Shown one piece after another: positions 40,801 through 50,191 of a stretch of DNA of 64,000 nt (positions are counted from its first letter, which is position 1; every line of letters starts with the position of its first letter). The notes beneath the pieces were generated by a model. The model saw only the letters and a program-made list of their open reading frames with translations, was not told the DNA's origin and did no database searches. The stretch covers positions 2,294,001 to 2,358,000 of the forward strand of contig OY763325.1 of the NCBI GenBank assembly GCA_963667315.1. The letters run 5' to 3'. The DNA comes from DAINPP01 sp963667315 (GTDB taxonomy: Bacteria > Thermotogota > Thermotogae > MWEM01). The translations under genes and the position numbers were made by a program.

Positions 40801-42815
40801 CTCTTGGAAGTGGAATCCGCTCCAAGTAATCTCGCCAAAACAAACGGTTTAAAGAGCTCAAGAGCCATCTTCTTAGGAATACCACATTCGTGAATCTTAA
40901 GATCAGGACCAACAACGATAACAGCTCGTCCTGAATAATCAACACGTTTTCCAAGAAGATTTCTTCTAAAACGACCCTTTTTACCCTTGAGAAGATCTGT
41001 CAGTGACTTGAGTGGTCTTCCACCTCTGTCGGTAATCGCTTTTGACATTCTTCCGTTGTATATGAGTGCGTCAACTGACTGCTGAAGCATTCTCTTTTCA
41101 TTTCTCACGATAACCTCAGGTGCCCCGAGATCCATAAGCTTTTTCAATCGGTTGTTTCTGTTAATCACCCTTCTGTACAGATCGTTCAGGTCGGTTGTTG
41201 CAAATCTTCCCCCTTCAATCTGAATCATAGGTCTAAGTTCAGGCGGAATAACCGGAACGGCATCCATGATCATCCATGTCGGATCGTTTCTGGAACCGAG
41301 AAGGTTCTTGACGATCTGAAGTCTTTTTCTGAGTTTAATAACTCTGGCACTGGACTTGGGAAGATCTTTGAGCTCGTCTTCTATTTCAACAACGATTCCC
41401 TCAAGATCAAGCTTTCCAAGCAGAATCTTAACCGCTTCTGCACCGGTCTTTGCGATGATCTTTGTCGGGTATACCGTTTCATAGGCTTCGAATTCGTTGT
41501 CCGTCAGGATATCTCCTACCTGTTTACCGATTTCTTCTGATACTTCTTCATCTATTTCCGTAATCACCATTATCGGTCGGTCATTTTCTATTTCAGCCTC
41601 AGGCTGGAACATCCCGGGATAATGGTTTTCTAGCATCTGATATTCCTCAATTGACAGAATTTCCTCTTCATAAACAAATCTGTCGGCGATATGTGTGCCT
41701 TCTTCGACTCTCTCGCCTTCAGAAACATAAATGATAGACCCTTCGATAACAGGATAGTTTCTTTCTTCGATGACGTTCTCAACTCTTACCTTACCCGTTG
41801 AAGTCGACTGAACTTTACCATCAACAAGTGCCCTTCCCGAGAGCCCTTTATCAAACACGACCGTTCCGCTGATATCCGCTGTGATTGTGGGATAGGAAAC
41901 GGATTCAGTGAGTTTCTCTCCCTTTTTAAGCTTCTGACCGTCCTTTACCAGGACCTTTGCGCCAAATGGGATAGAGAAGTTGGCCGGCTGATCACCACTC
42001 GTTGTAACCGGTGTAATATTGATCGTACCAAGGCCTTCATCCACTTCAACCGTACCGTCTATCGAAGCATACAGGGGTTCAATTACCTGCGCACTGATGA
42101 TTTCCTGTCCTTTTTCAATTCTGTCACCATCTTTGAAGTTCAATACCTGATCCTTATGAACATCATAAGCATGTGTTGTTTTGTCCGCAATGTTGATCCA
42201 GTACATGATCTTATCAGTGTGCGTTTCTTCTTCCTTGATAGAAACAATCCCACTGATATTACTCTTGACCGGACCACTTGGATTTTTAACAACGACGGCA
42301 GGCTGCGCTTCAAAATCCCAGAACTGGGAATATATGTCATATTCAGTCTGATAAAGGGTATCTCCTTTGTCAAACTGAGTCGATTTCCCGTCGATAACGA
42401 CGTAAATCTTTTCAATGATTCTTCTTGATCCGAAATAAATGATGTTTTCAAGGTCTTTACTTGTCATGTTGAGCAAGTTGGCAAGAATACTCGGTGTACT
42501 CTTGAGAAACCACAGATGAACGACGGGTGCCGCCAGTTCAATGTGTCCCATGTTTCTTCTTCTCGCACTCTTGGGTTCAACCTTTACATTACATCTTTCA
42601 CAGATCGTTCCTTCGTACTTTCTGCCTTTGTACTTCCCACATGCACATTCATAATCCTTTGTGGGTCCAAAAATCTTTTCACAGAACAATCCGTCTCTTT
42701 CCGGCTTGAATGTACGGTAATTGATGGTTTCCGGTTTCTTTATTTCTCCATTTGACCAGCTTCTAATGGTATCCGGTGATGCCATTGTGATCTTTACATG
42801 TTTAACCTTTTTCAT
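37857..42815 (-). CDS. rpoC: RNA polymerase beta-prime subunit
   Basis: 1652 residues. The N-terminal zinc site CACGKYKG and CERC, then a large insertion (about 130-420) of repeated short beta-barrel-like modules, as in Thermotoga RpoC. The catalytic NADFDGDQMAVH supplies the Mg-binding aspartates, and the bridge-helix and trigger-loop region includes QLTMRTFHTGG. It forms the active centre with RpoB. It lies 17 bases after rpoB, in the conserved rpoBC order. Confidence 0.97.
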   Translation of the reverse strand: MKKVKHVKITMASPDTIRSWSNGEIKKPETINYRTFKPERDGLFCEKIFGPTKDYECACGKYKGRKYEGTICERCNVKVEPKSARRRNMGHIELAAPVVHLWFLKSTPSILANLLNMTSKDLENIIYFGSRRIIEKIYVVIDGKSTQFDKGDTLYQTEYDIYSQFWDFEAQPAVVVKNPSGPVKSNISGIVSIKEEETHTDKIMYWINIADKTTHAYDVHKDQVLNFKDGDRIEKGQEIISAQVIEPLYASIDGTVEVDEGLGTINITPVTTSGDQPANFSIPFGAKVLVKDGQKLKKGEKLTESVSYPTITADISGTVVFDKGLSGRALVDGKVQSTSTGKVRVENVIEERNYPVIEGSIIYVSEGERVEEGTHIADRFVYEEEILSIEEYQMLENHYPGMFQPEAEIENDRPIMVITEIDEEVSEEIGKQVGDILTDNEFEAYETVYPTKIIAKTGAEAVKILLGKLDLEGIVVEIEDELKDLPKSSARVIKLRKRLQIVKNLLGSRNDPTWMIMDAVPVIPPELRPMIQIEGGRFATTDLNDLYRRVINRNNRLKKLMDLGAPEVIVRNEKRMLQQSVDALIYNGRMSKAITDRGGRPLKSLTDLLKGKKGRFRRNLLGKRVDYSGRAVIVVGPDLKIHECGIPKKMALELFKPFVLARLLGADSTSKSAKKLKKAIIEKEMPQAWEVLEDVIKDHPVMLNRAPTLHRISIQAFIPKLVEGNAIKLHPLVCTPFNADFDGDQMAVHVPLSARAQAETKWLMLSRYNIISPASGQPLSMPAKDIIFGVYYMTMVDKDYEDIKPEDIKMKFSCFEEVLLAVEHSWMNDRNHVLNLHTPILYFKDGKMIKTTPGRVVFNQRLPEQFKNYEQTFGKKQIKKMCYDVFKELGIDRTADLLDDIKALGFHYATISGLTFSVSDVEISPEKHEILERSEAKVATIENFYNNGYLTDFERYREIIKVWDKATSDIQKVTVKYIARDPFNPVQMMITSGARGNEDQLKQLAGMRGLMAGPAGDIIEIPIRSNFREGLTVSEFFLSTHGGRKGAADTALRTSNAGYLTRRLVDVAQGIVVTQADCGTHNGLEATALRDDDMVIEGLEDNIFGRVLAKPVYDPLTGDVLVHNEIEGRKYERDLMIRDEDAAFLANYSIKVPVFKESILVFDEAKGEHHEYVEVKENIFASNGELLVQAGTPINGHLIQECRDRNIKEVPVVQYPVVGNYSKEKVMDKKGAVTLLVEEEKIDPATARLLMDNGIEEVEVRPTIVIRSVFTCESENGVCAKCYGMDLSNHNIVNIGEAVGVVAAQSIGEPGTQLTMRTFHTGGIASTADITQGLPRAEELFEARKKLKETPAVFSTVRGFVKDIKHEERKTKIFIEDYDGGINDYELGSTHKTRVSIGDKVLPGGALSTGAIRPRELMTELSVDSTFQYMLREIKRVYSEQGVPIHNKHIEIIISQMLGKVEIVDPGDTDYMIGDLVSVNEVKRDNNKLLKKNGKVNENRKKISGKILSKHILVRRDGKIDELAKLEDEVTPELLKECIDAGIKELEVFEGNEEGATKIYQINVKEPVKYRRKLLRITKASLKREGWLSAASFQQTSQVLTESALKSSIDELLGVKENVIIGQLVPAGTGMDWYSGVTCEDAVNNENQENVG

Positions 42816-42832
42816 TTTCCATCACTTCCCCT

Positions 42833-45800
42833 TCATTCCTTATCGAGGTCTATTTCATTGTCGTTTTCGTCAAAGACTTTAACATCCAATGCCACACCTC
42901 TTAGTTCCTTAACAAGAACCTTAAAGCTTTCAGGGATTCCGGGCTCCGGAACATTCTTATTCTTGAGAATCGCCTTGTATACTTCGTTTCTTCCCTGAAC
43001 ATCATCTGATTTTATCGTCAGCATTTCACTGAGCGTATGTGTTGCACCATAGGCTTCAAGTGCCCATACTTCCATTTCTCCGAAACGCTGTCCACCAAAC
43101 TGCGCCTTACCACCAAGCGGCTGCTGATGGATCAATGAATAAGGTCCTACACTTCTTGCGTGAATCTTATCCTGTGCGATATGAACAAGCTTAAGCATGT
43201 ACATAACCCCAACAGTAACGGGCTGATCAAAGGCGATCCCGGTTCTTCCGTCTCTTAACTGAACTTTTCCGCTCTTCTTCTCAGCAGTATCGCCTTTATC
43301 AAGATCAAGTTCCACTCGTCTCTTGTAAAGCTCTTCCAGAATCTCTTCTTCCTTTGCCCCATCAAAAACCGGTGTCGCAACAAACCAGTTGTTCAAATGG
43401 GCAAGCCATCCGAGATGCGTTTCAAGAATCTGCCCGAGGTTCATTCGCGATGGAACACCAAGCGGCGTCAGTATCATTTCTACCGGTTCCCCATTTGGCA
43501 GGAACGGCATATCTTCTCTCGGCAAAATCCTAGAGATAACGCCTTTGTTTCCGTGTCTACCAGCCAATTTATCTCCGACGTTGAGCGGTTTTCGACAGGC
43601 AACATAAACTCTGATCATCTTGTTGACCCCTGCACCAAGTTCTGCAACGTCATTTTTATCATAAACCTTAACATCGATAACTCTTCCGTTGACACCATGT
43701 GGCAGCTTCAGTGATGTATCCTGTATATCTCTTCCCCTGTCACCAAATACAGATCTGATGATCTTTTCTTCAGGGGATATTTCAGCCTCACCCTTAGGTG
43801 TAACCTTACCAACGAGTATGTCTTCCGAGGATACCATTGCACCCACTCTGACAATACCGTTTTCATCAAGGTTCTTGAGTCTCTCTTTGCTGACGTTTGG
43901 GATATCCGGTGTGATTTCTTCAGAACCCAGTCTGGTTTCTCTCGCATTGACCTCATGAAGTTCTATATGAACCGATGTGAAGGTATCTGTCTTAAGAAGA
44001 TCCTGATTGAGCAGGATAGCATCTTCAAAATTATAACCTTCCCAAGGCATAAAGGAAACAACGATATTCTGACCAAGTGCGAGTTCTCCCATATCCGTAG
44101 CAGGGCCATCCGCAAGTGGATCTCCCTTTTCAACCTTCTCACCAACGTTGATAATTGGTCTCTGATTGACCATGGTATCCTGATTTGATCTGACAAATTT
44201 CTGTAATTTGTACAAATCAATTTTCGGTTTTGATTTTTCAAAAATCAATTTACCGGTTTCATCCATCCTGTGAATCTGAATCTTTCTTGAATCAACTTTA
44301 ACAACCTGTCCGGGATGTTTCGCCCTGACGATAAACCCGGAGTCACGTGCAGCAACCCATTCAACACCTGTACCGACACGTGGTGCCTGCGGATGTATAA
44401 CAGGAACACCCTGTCTCTGCATGTTCGAACCCATCAGCGCACGGTTCGAGTCATCATGTTCAAGAAAGGGAATCAAGGCTGTTGAGATGGAGACTGTCTG
44501 TTTCGGAGAAACATCTATGTACCCAACTTCAGCTCTATCAACATACTGCAATTCACCATGCAATCTGACAGGAACTCTTTCAGCCGCAATGGTACCATCC
44601 TCATCAATCACTGTATTCGCCTGAGCAACAAAATACCGTTCCTCTTCGTTTGCCGTCAAATAATCAATCTGATCCGTTACCTTACTGTTAACAACCTTGC
44701 GGTAAGGCGTGATCAGAAAGCCGTATGGATTGGTCGTCGCAAAGGTAGCCAGAGATGTAATAAGACCTATATTCGCACCTTCCGGTGTTTCAATAGGACA
44801 CATTCGTCCATAATGGGAATCATGAACGTCTCGAACTTCAATCTTTGCCCTTTCTCGCTTAAGCCCTCCGGGCCCGATGGATGACAATCTTCTCTTATGT
44901 GTCAATTCCGAAAGCGGGTTGACCTGATCCATAAACTGAGACAGCTGACTTGATGCAAAGAATTGATTCATGGATATGATGATCGGTCTTACATTAATAA
45001 GACTCTGTATTGAAATCTTTTCCAGTGAATTGTAAACAGTAAGTTTTTCCGTGATCAGCTTCTGAATCTTTGAGAAACCTCTCTCAAACTCTGTTTTCAA
45101 CAATTCTCCAACGGTTCTTACTCTTTTGTTTCCAAGATGATCTTTGGTATCAAGCAACGTATTATCTTGTTCAAGATCAAGGACATGAATCGTTGCAAGC
45201 AGCAGATCAAGCTTCTCTATAACCTGTGACTGCTCGTTGTACCTGTCATCACCTTCAATACCATGCAGCTTTTTGTACTTGTCATATACGACATCAAGCC
45301 TTCTGTTCATCTTGTATCTTCCAACATCCGAAAATTCGTATTTTTCGTCGCTGAAATAAAGATTGTAAATATAATTCTTTGAGGTATTGACCCTTGGGAT
45401 TTCACCCGGTTTGAGTTTTCTGAATAATTCTATTACCGCTTCATTTTCTCCAGATTCCTTTAAAGAGTCGTCCAGTTTCTCAAACGTATTCTGCATGTTG
45501 GGGTTCAGAATGGTAATGTGTTCTATACCATTGTCTATAATGTCATCGAATACCTTTTTGTCAAGTTTTTCACCCTTTGCAACCATAACGTCTCCTCTCG
45601 AATCCGTTATATCGCCCAACACGATCGCATCTGTGTACTTTTCAAGATCTTTTTTACTGTAAACCTCAATTTCATAAGGGAAATTAGCAAATAGCTCCAC
45701 GTTGTCAGTAAAACCGATACTCTTCAGGAAAAGGAGAAGATTAACTTTTCTCCTTCTGTCAATCCTTGCCTGAAGGATGTTTTTGTTTGTGTTCAGCATG

Positions 45801-46336
45801 ATCTCAAGCCAGGCTCCTCTCTGAGGGAGGAAATGAGACATGAGAATATCATTCTTTCCGGGGGTTAAACTTTCACTGACAAAATATATTCCCGGTGATC
45901 TGACCAACTGGTTGACTACAACCCTCTCAGCACCGTTGATGATGAACGATCCACGTTCTGTCATGTACGGTATATAACCAAAGAAGGCGTTTTCTTCTCT
46001 CATTTCGCCTGTATTAATATCCGATATTCTGACTTTTACATAAAGCGGAACGGTATAGCTGATCCCCTTTGCCTTACAATCACTTTCTTCTTCATTGGGT
46101 TCTCCAATCTCCGTATCGATAAACTCAAGCACGAACCCTTTTTCATCTTTCCTGAGATCACCTCTATGCGGCTGTGATCTTATAGGGGAAAATTTCCTTA
46201 AAACTTCCATGATCCCCTTATCCAAAAATTCCTGGTAGGACTCCAATTGCATGTCGATCAAATTTGGTACCTTAATAGCTTCACCAATTTTACCGTAAAC
46301 TTTTCGTTCTCTTCTGCCGAAGCTCTCCTGTTTCAA
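42833..46336 (-). CDS. rpoB: RNA polymerase beta subunit
   Basis: 1167 residues with typical RpoB landmarks: SQLSQFMDQVNPLSELTHKR (rifampicin region), GRMCPIETPEGANIGLI, GYNFEDAILL and KLAGRHGNKGVIS. In the rifampicin region the residues look wild type, except that Leu replaces the usual Phe in fork SQLSQ. The start is TTG 46336, 8 bases after GAGGTGA. A hairpin-attenuator separates it from rplL. Confidence 0.97.
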   Translation of the reverse strand: MKQESFGRRERKVYGKIGEAIKVPNLIDMQLESYQEFLDKGIMEVLRKFSPIRSQPHRGDLRKDEKGFVLEFIDTEIGEPNEEESDCKAKGISYTVPLYVKVRISDINTGEMREENAFFGYIPYMTERGSFIINGAERVVVNQLVRSPGIYFVSESLTPGKNDILMSHFLPQRGAWLEIMLNTNKNILQARIDRRRKVNLLLFLKSIGFTDNVELFANFPYEIEVYSKKDLEKYTDAIVLGDITDSRGDVMVAKGEKLDKKVFDDIIDNGIEHITILNPNMQNTFEKLDDSLKESGENEAVIELFRKLKPGEIPRVNTSKNYIYNLYFSDEKYEFSDVGRYKMNRRLDVVYDKYKKLHGIEGDDRYNEQSQVIEKLDLLLATIHVLDLEQDNTLLDTKDHLGNKRVRTVGELLKTEFERGFSKIQKLITEKLTVYNSLEKISIQSLINVRPIIISMNQFFASSQLSQFMDQVNPLSELTHKRRLSSIGPGGLKRERAKIEVRDVHDSHYGRMCPIETPEGANIGLITSLATFATTNPYGFLITPYRKVVNSKVTDQIDYLTANEEERYFVAQANTVIDEDGTIAAERVPVRLHGELQYVDRAEVGYIDVSPKQTVSISTALIPFLEHDDSNRALMGSNMQRQGVPVIHPQAPRVGTGVEWVAARDSGFIVRAKHPGQVVKVDSRKIQIHRMDETGKLIFEKSKPKIDLYKLQKFVRSNQDTMVNQRPIINVGEKVEKGDPLADGPATDMGELALGQNIVVSFMPWEGYNFEDAILLNQDLLKTDTFTSVHIELHEVNARETRLGSEEITPDIPNVSKERLKNLDENGIVRVGAMVSSEDILVGKVTPKGEAEISPEEKIIRSVFGDRGRDIQDTSLKLPHGVNGRVIDVKVYDKNDVAELGAGVNKMIRVYVACRKPLNVGDKLAGRHGNKGVISRILPREDMPFLPNGEPVEMILTPLGVPSRMNLGQILETHLGWLAHLNNWFVATPVFDGAKEEEILEELYKRRVELDLDKGDTAEKKSGKVQLRDGRTGIAFDQPVTVGVMYMLKLVHIAQDKIHARSVGPYSLIHQQPLGGKAQFGGQRFGEMEVWALEAYGATHTLSEMLTIKSDDVQGRNEVYKAILKNKNVPEPGIPESFKVLVKELRGVALDVKVFDENDNEIDLDKE

Positions 46337-46369
46337 TGCAAATCACCTCTTGGAGAGAATTAGATTTTT

Positions 46370-46403
46370 AACACAAAAATGCATCAGGCATTAGCCTGAT
46401 GCA
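46370..46403 (-). terminator. rplL-rpoB attenuator
   Basis: TGCATCAGGC (46380-46389) pairs perfectly with GCCTGATGCA (46394-46403), loop of 4. On the minus strand it is followed by TTTTTG. It lies between the ribosomal and polymerase genes, where partial termination is well known in other bacteria. Confidence 0.85.
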
Positions 46404-46434
46404 CTCTATCTTATTTATTATGACGTAAATTCAA

Positions 46435-46818
46435 TTACTTAAGTTCTACTTCTGCACCAGCTTCAGCGAGTTTTGCCTTAATTTCTTCTGCTTCATCCTT
46501 AGGTACAGAATCCTTGATAACAGCATCGTCTGATCCTGCATTGTCAACAAGTGCCTTTGCTTCCTTAAGTCCGAGTCCTGTGATTTCTCTAACAACCTTG
46601 ATAACTGCGATCTTTTTCTGTCCGAAGCTTGTGAGCATAACTTTGAAATCTGTCTTTTCTTCTGCTCCGCCTTCTGCTCCACCAGCTGCAGGTGCAACTG
46701 CCATAGCCATTGGTGCCTGTGCCTTAACGTCAAATTTTTCTTCAATGTCCTTTACGAGCTGTGAAAGCTCTGTTACTGTCATTTCTTCAATTGCTTTTAT
46801 GATGTCTTCTCTAGTCAT
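46435..46818 (-). CDS. rplL: 50S ribosomal protein L7/L12
   Basis: 127 residues. N-terminal dimerisation part, Ala/Gly-rich hinge (VAPAAGGAEGGAEEK) and the C-terminal factor-binding domain KIAVIKVVREITGLGLKEAK. It forms the flexible stalk with L10. The start is ATG 46818. Confidence 0.97.
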   Translation of the reverse strand: MTREDIIKAIEEMTVTELSQLVKDIEEKFDVKAQAPMAMAVAPAAGGAEGGAEEKTDFKVMLTSFGQKKIAVIKVVREITGLGLKEAKALVDNAGSDDAVIKDSVPKDEAEEIKAKLAEAGAEVELK

Positions 46819-46850
46819 TGTTATAGTACACCTCCGTTGATTTTAACAAT

Positions 46851-47384
46851 TCATCCTTCTTTTTTTTCTTTCACTGCGTTAATTGCATAAGGTAACTTGA
46901 GTATAATGTTGTTAAGCGATACTGCAAGACCAGTAATTGGAGCCTGCATAACATTTGCAAGCATACCAAGCAATTCCTTCCTTGATGGCAGTTTGGAAAG
47001 CTGTTCCACTCCTGCTGCATCGTACACTTCGCCTTCAAATAGTCCTGATTTAACGGTTGGCAGGCCATTATCCTTTGCAAACTTAACCAACGTCTTCAAC
47101 GTTGCCATCGGATCTCCTGTCTCATCGACATAGAGAGCTGCATTAGGACCTTCAAAATACTGATCAAAATCCGGATTTTCTTTCCCGGCTTCCTTCAAAG
47201 CTACTTTAATCAAAGTATTTTTTGCTACCTGTAATCGTCCACCGGATTCGTAGAGTTTTCTTCTCAGTTCGCTTATTTTTTCAACATTCAAACCTCTGTA
47301 ATCAACCAGTACTAAAACGGGTGATTTCTTAAAACCCTCGCATAAACCTTCGACTATCTGCCTTTTCTGCTCTTTCGTAAGCAA
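46851..47384 (-). CDS. rplJ: 50S ribosomal protein L10
   Basis: 177 residues with the L10 pattern VLVDYRGLNVEKISELRRKL and GRLQVAKNTLIKVAL. The start is TTG 47384 behind GAGGAGGTGG. The upstream leader RNA probably binds the L10-L12 complex for autoregulation. Confidence 0.95.
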   Translation of the reverse strand: MLTKEQKRQIVEGLCEGFKKSPVLVLVDYRGLNVEKISELRRKLYESGGRLQVAKNTLIKVALKEAGKENPDFDQYFEGPNAALYVDETGDPMATLKTLVKFAKDNGLPTVKSGLFEGEVYDAAGVEQLSKLPSRKELLGMLANVMQAPITGLAVSLNNIILKLPYAINAVKEKKEG

Positions 47385-47411
47385 TGTTCCACCTCCTCAT
47401 TATTAATGTGA

Positions 47412-47500
47412 ACCCACGTAAGAGGCCACACGATGAAACAATCGGCACCTCGGCAGGATATTGCTCAATTAAAAACCTGCTGTCTTTAGCACGTGGATAG
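47412..47500 (-). ncRNA. Ribosomal protein L10 leader
   Basis: The 126-base gap before rplJ contains the conserved L10-leader segments on the minus strand: CCACGTGCTAAAGACAGCAGG, then AATATCCTGCCGAGGT, closed by CCACGT/ACGTGG (47414-47419 with 47491-47496). The 20-base and shorter blocks match what I know of Rfam L10_leader. Confidence 0.88.
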
Positions 47501-47511
47501 TCAAATCTATC

Positions 47512-48213
47512 TTACTCTTTTACATAATCACTCGTATCTAATCTCACACCAGGTCCCATTGCTGATGCAACGGCAACCTTCTTGAATAATTTTCCCTTCA
47601 AGCTTGCAGGCTTCAGTGCCATCACCTGTTTGATTGCAGCTTCAAGATTTTCTCTCAGCATCTCATCTTTGAATGATTTCTTACCAATGATGAGATGGAT
47701 GTTAGCTGTTTTATCGTTTCTGGCTTCGATTCTTCCACCCTTGAAAGCCTGTACAGCTTCAGCAACGTCATTGGTTACCGTACCGGACTTTGGTGATGGC
47801 ATCAAGCCTCTTGGCCCAAGTACTCTACCAAGTCGACCGATAACTCTCATCATATCAGGTGTCGCAATTGCAACATCAAAATCGAACCAGTTCTCTTTCT
47901 GTATTTTTTCTGCATAATCCGCAGCGCCTACGTAGTCTGCGCCAGCTTCTTTTGCGATTTCTGCATTTTCACCTTGTGCAAAAACAAGTATCTTAACCTT
48001 TTTACCTGTTCCATGTGGAAGTGATATAGGCTGTCTGATCTGCTGGTCTGCCTTTCTTGGGTCGATACTTGTACAGAGATGCAATTCAATTGTTTCATCA
48101 AACTTTGCTGTAGCCGTTTCCTTAACAAGTTTAACGGCTTCTGTCAAGCTGTAAAGTTTCATATGATCAACTTTAGCCTTCGCTTCTTTAAATCTCTTTG
48201 ACTGTTTTGCCAT
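47512..48213 (-). CDS. rplA: 50S ribosomal protein L1
   Basis: 233 residues with the L1 signature VIGRLGRVLGPRGLMPSPKS and IHLIIGKKSF. It builds the L1 stalk at the E site. It lies 13 bases after rplK. Confidence 0.97.
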   Translation of the reverse strand: MAKQSKRFKEAKAKVDHMKLYSLTEAVKLVKETATAKFDETIELHLCTSIDPRKADQQIRQPISLPHGTGKKVKILVFAQGENAEIAKEAGADYVGAADYAEKIQKENWFDFDVAIATPDMMRVIGRLGRVLGPRGLMPSPKSGTVTNDVAEAVQAFKGGRIEARNDKTANIHLIIGKKSFKDEMLRENLEAAIKQVMALKPASLKGKLFKKVAVASAMGPGVRLDTSDYVKE

Positions 48214-48226
48214 ACTCAGACACCCC

Positions 48227-48652
48227 TTATCCTACAACCTCGACGCCCATGTTTCTTGCTGTACCTTCGATAATCTTCATTGCTGCTTCGATATCGTTGG
48301 CGTTTAAGTCAGGCATCTTGATTTCAGCGATTTTCTTTACCTGTTCCTTAGTAAGTTTTCCAACCTTTTCCAAGTGCGGAACCGGGGAACCCTTCTTAAG
48401 ACCTGCTTCCTTAAGAATAAGGAATGATGCAGGAGGCGTCTTCATTATGAAGGAGAATGATCTGTCTTCATAAACGGTGATAACAACAGGAACGATTGTT
48501 CCCATCTTGTCTTTTGTCTTTGCGTTAAATTCTTTACAGAATCCCATAATGTTGATACCATGCTGACCAAGAGCAGGACCAACAGGTGGTGCAGGATTAG
48601 CTTTTCCAGCGTGAAGCTGAAGCTTGATGTTTGTCATAACTTTCTTTGCCAT
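48227..48652 (-). CDS. rplK: 50S ribosomal protein L11
   Basis: 141 residues: KLQLHAGKANPAPPVGPALG, HGINIMGFCKEFN and the C-terminal rRNA-binding KMPDLNANDIEAAMKIIEGT. It is the substrate of PrmA (31952-32797). Confidence 0.97.
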   Translation of the reverse strand: MAKKVMTNIKLQLHAGKANPAPPVGPALGQHGINIMGFCKEFNAKTKDKMGTIVPVVITVYEDRSFSFIMKTPPASFLILKEAGLKKGSPVPHLEKVGKLTKEQVKKIAEIKMPDLNANDIEAAMKIIEGTARNMGVEVVG

Positions 48653-48708
48653 GTTTTTCCTCCTTAGTGGTATTACGGGCTGGCTTAGTACCCTCCCACA
48701 AACTTACA

Positions 48709-48740
48709 TAAAACAATTGCGGAATCGTTTCATCCGCAAT
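48709..48740 (-). terminator. Hairpin/attenuator between nusG and rplK
   Basis: ATTGCGGA (48716-48723) pairs with TCCGCAAT (48733-48740). The stem is followed on the minus strand by TGTTTTATG. It may trim transcription between the nusG and ribosomal parts. Confidence 0.5.
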
Positions 48741-48755
48741 CATATATATCTAAAA

Positions 48756-49820
48756 CTATACCTTCTCTACTTCACTGACATGAACAACAACCGGTGTTTC
48801 TCTTCCAAAGATATTAACCATTACCTTCAGCTCATGTTTTTCAGGGTTAATCTCATTGATATTACCAACAAAATCAGCAAAAGCACCTTCTTTGAGACGT
48901 ACGGCATCTCCAAGTTCATATTCTATTTCAACAACTGCCGCCTTCTTTTCAGAAACCTCGACAGTTTCAAGACCCGCAAGCCTTAATATGACCTTCGCCT
49001 CTTTCGGTTTGATGGGAATCGGACCCGCCCCTGAAGAAACGAAATGAACAACATTAGGAACACTTTGCACCGCATTAATGGCGGCCTCTGTCATTGCCAT
49101 TTCTACAAAAACATAACCCGGGAACAAGCGCCTTCTTTTGACATTAACGAGTTTCAAAATCCTTCTCGTTCCCCTGTCACTTAACTCAATAAGCGCATCA
49201 AATTCAGCTTTAAGATTCATAGGCTCCGAAATTTCAACACCTCTGAATACCTCTTTACCCTTCCCGGCTTTTGACGGAAGAAACAAGTTGAGGGGAACAT
49301 AATAAACATCCTCTTCTTCATCGTCTCTTCTGACGACAACCTTCTTGACCTTCAGCGATTCAAGAACCGTTCCATCCATCTCACAGATGTACTCTCCGCT
49401 CTTGGCAAAAGGCATCCCCTGTCTGATCTTTACACCGGACTTTATTCCTGACTCCACTTTATCCGCTTCAGGAACATAATAAATCTTCGTATACTTGCCA
49501 TCCATCGTCTCAACGATTATCTTTCGATAATTCCTTACAACCTCAACAATCCCGTCATGCTTTACCTTGACAGGAATTTCCTCAGCTACAAGATCACCTT
49601 TTTTTACTTCATCACCGGTTACAACATGAAGCTTGGCTTTCTGAGACAAAAGATGCTTTACAGTATGAGCTTTTGTTGGATCTAAAACTACTTCCTCGGG
49701 TATTACTACCCTCCCGACAAGTCTCTCAAGACCAAGGGTATCTCGTTTTTTTTCGATACTCTCCTTAATCTTTTCTTCAAGACCGGAATACGTCTGGATT
49801 ACGTACCATTTCTTTTTCAA
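48756..49820 (-). CDS. nusG: Transcription factor NusG with Thermotoga-type insert
   Basis: About 354 residues instead of the usual 180. KKKWYVIQTYSGLEEKIKES begins the NGN domain, which is interrupted after about residue 50 by a beta-rich insert of about 170 residues and resumes with KRRRLFPGYVFVEM. The C-terminal KOW domain has GDAVRLKEGAFADFVGNINEI. It modulates elongation and couples RNA polymerase with partners. The insert is known from Thermotoga NusG. TTG 49820, 6 bases after GGGTG, is preferred to the GTG inside that SD (49829). Confidence 0.94.
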   Translation of the reverse strand: MKKKWYVIQTYSGLEEKIKESIEKKRDTLGLERLVGRVVIPEEVVLDPTKAHTVKHLLSQKAKLHVVTGDEVKKGDLVAEEIPVKVKHDGIVEVVRNYRKIIVETMDGKYTKIYYVPEADKVESGIKSGVKIRQGMPFAKSGEYICEMDGTVLESLKVKKVVVRRDDEEEDVYYVPLNLFLPSKAGKGKEVFRGVEISEPMNLKAEFDALIELSDRGTRRILKLVNVKRRRLFPGYVFVEMAMTEAAINAVQSVPNVVHFVSSGAGPIPIKPKEAKVILRLAGLETVEVSEKKAAVVEIEYELGDAVRLKEGAFADFVGNINEINPEKHELKVMVNIFGRETPVVVHVSEVEKV

Positions 49821-49825
49821 GAAAA

Positions 49826-50074
49826 TCACCCAATACCAAGAACACTTAAAAGGTACTTGGTAAGATTACTGAATCCAAGATCCAACGCAGCAAAATAAAC
49901 CCCCATAACAAGAAGTATCACAGTAACAACGCCGGTTGACTGCAATAAAACATGTTTGGAAGGCCATGTGGTTGCTTTATATTCCTGTCTGACTTCTCGG
50001 AAGAACTTCTTTATCTTTGAAGGTTTCTTCGGCGCTGCCGTCGTCGCCTTCTCTTTTTTCTCAATGTTTGCCAT
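49826..50074 (-). CDS. secE: Preprotein translocase subunit SecE
   Basis: 82 residues: a charged Lys/Ala-rich N-terminus, FFREVRQEYKATTWPSKHVL and one membrane segment. It is a small essential part of SecYEG. The SD GGGAGG precedes the ATG. It lies between tRNA-Trp and nusG, the usual order. Confidence 0.95.
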   Translation of the reverse strand: MANIEKKEKATTAAPKKPSKIKKFFREVRQEYKATTWPSKHVLLQSTGVVTVILLVMGVYFAALDLGFSNLTKYLLSVLGIG

Positions 50075-50100
50075 CTAGAAAATCCTCCCTCTGAAAAAAT

Positions 50101-50176
50101 TGGCAGGTTCGGAGGGACTTGAACCCCCAACACCCGATTTTGGAGACCGGTGCTCTGCCAATTGAGCTACGAACCT
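50101..50176 (-). tRNA. tRNA-Trp (anticodon CCA)
   Basis: 76 bases, acceptor AGGTTCG/CGAACCT, anticodon loop CTCCAAA, encoded CCA. It lies between rpmG and secE as in many bacteria. Confidence 0.96.
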
Positions 50177-50191
50177 ACTGTTGAAAAACTA

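Noticed and set aside
42833..46336. Rifampicin-resistance mutations in rpoB
   Set aside because: The cluster region reads like a wild-type Thermotogota-type sequence; single differences from E. coli can be lineage-specific and cannot be interpreted here.
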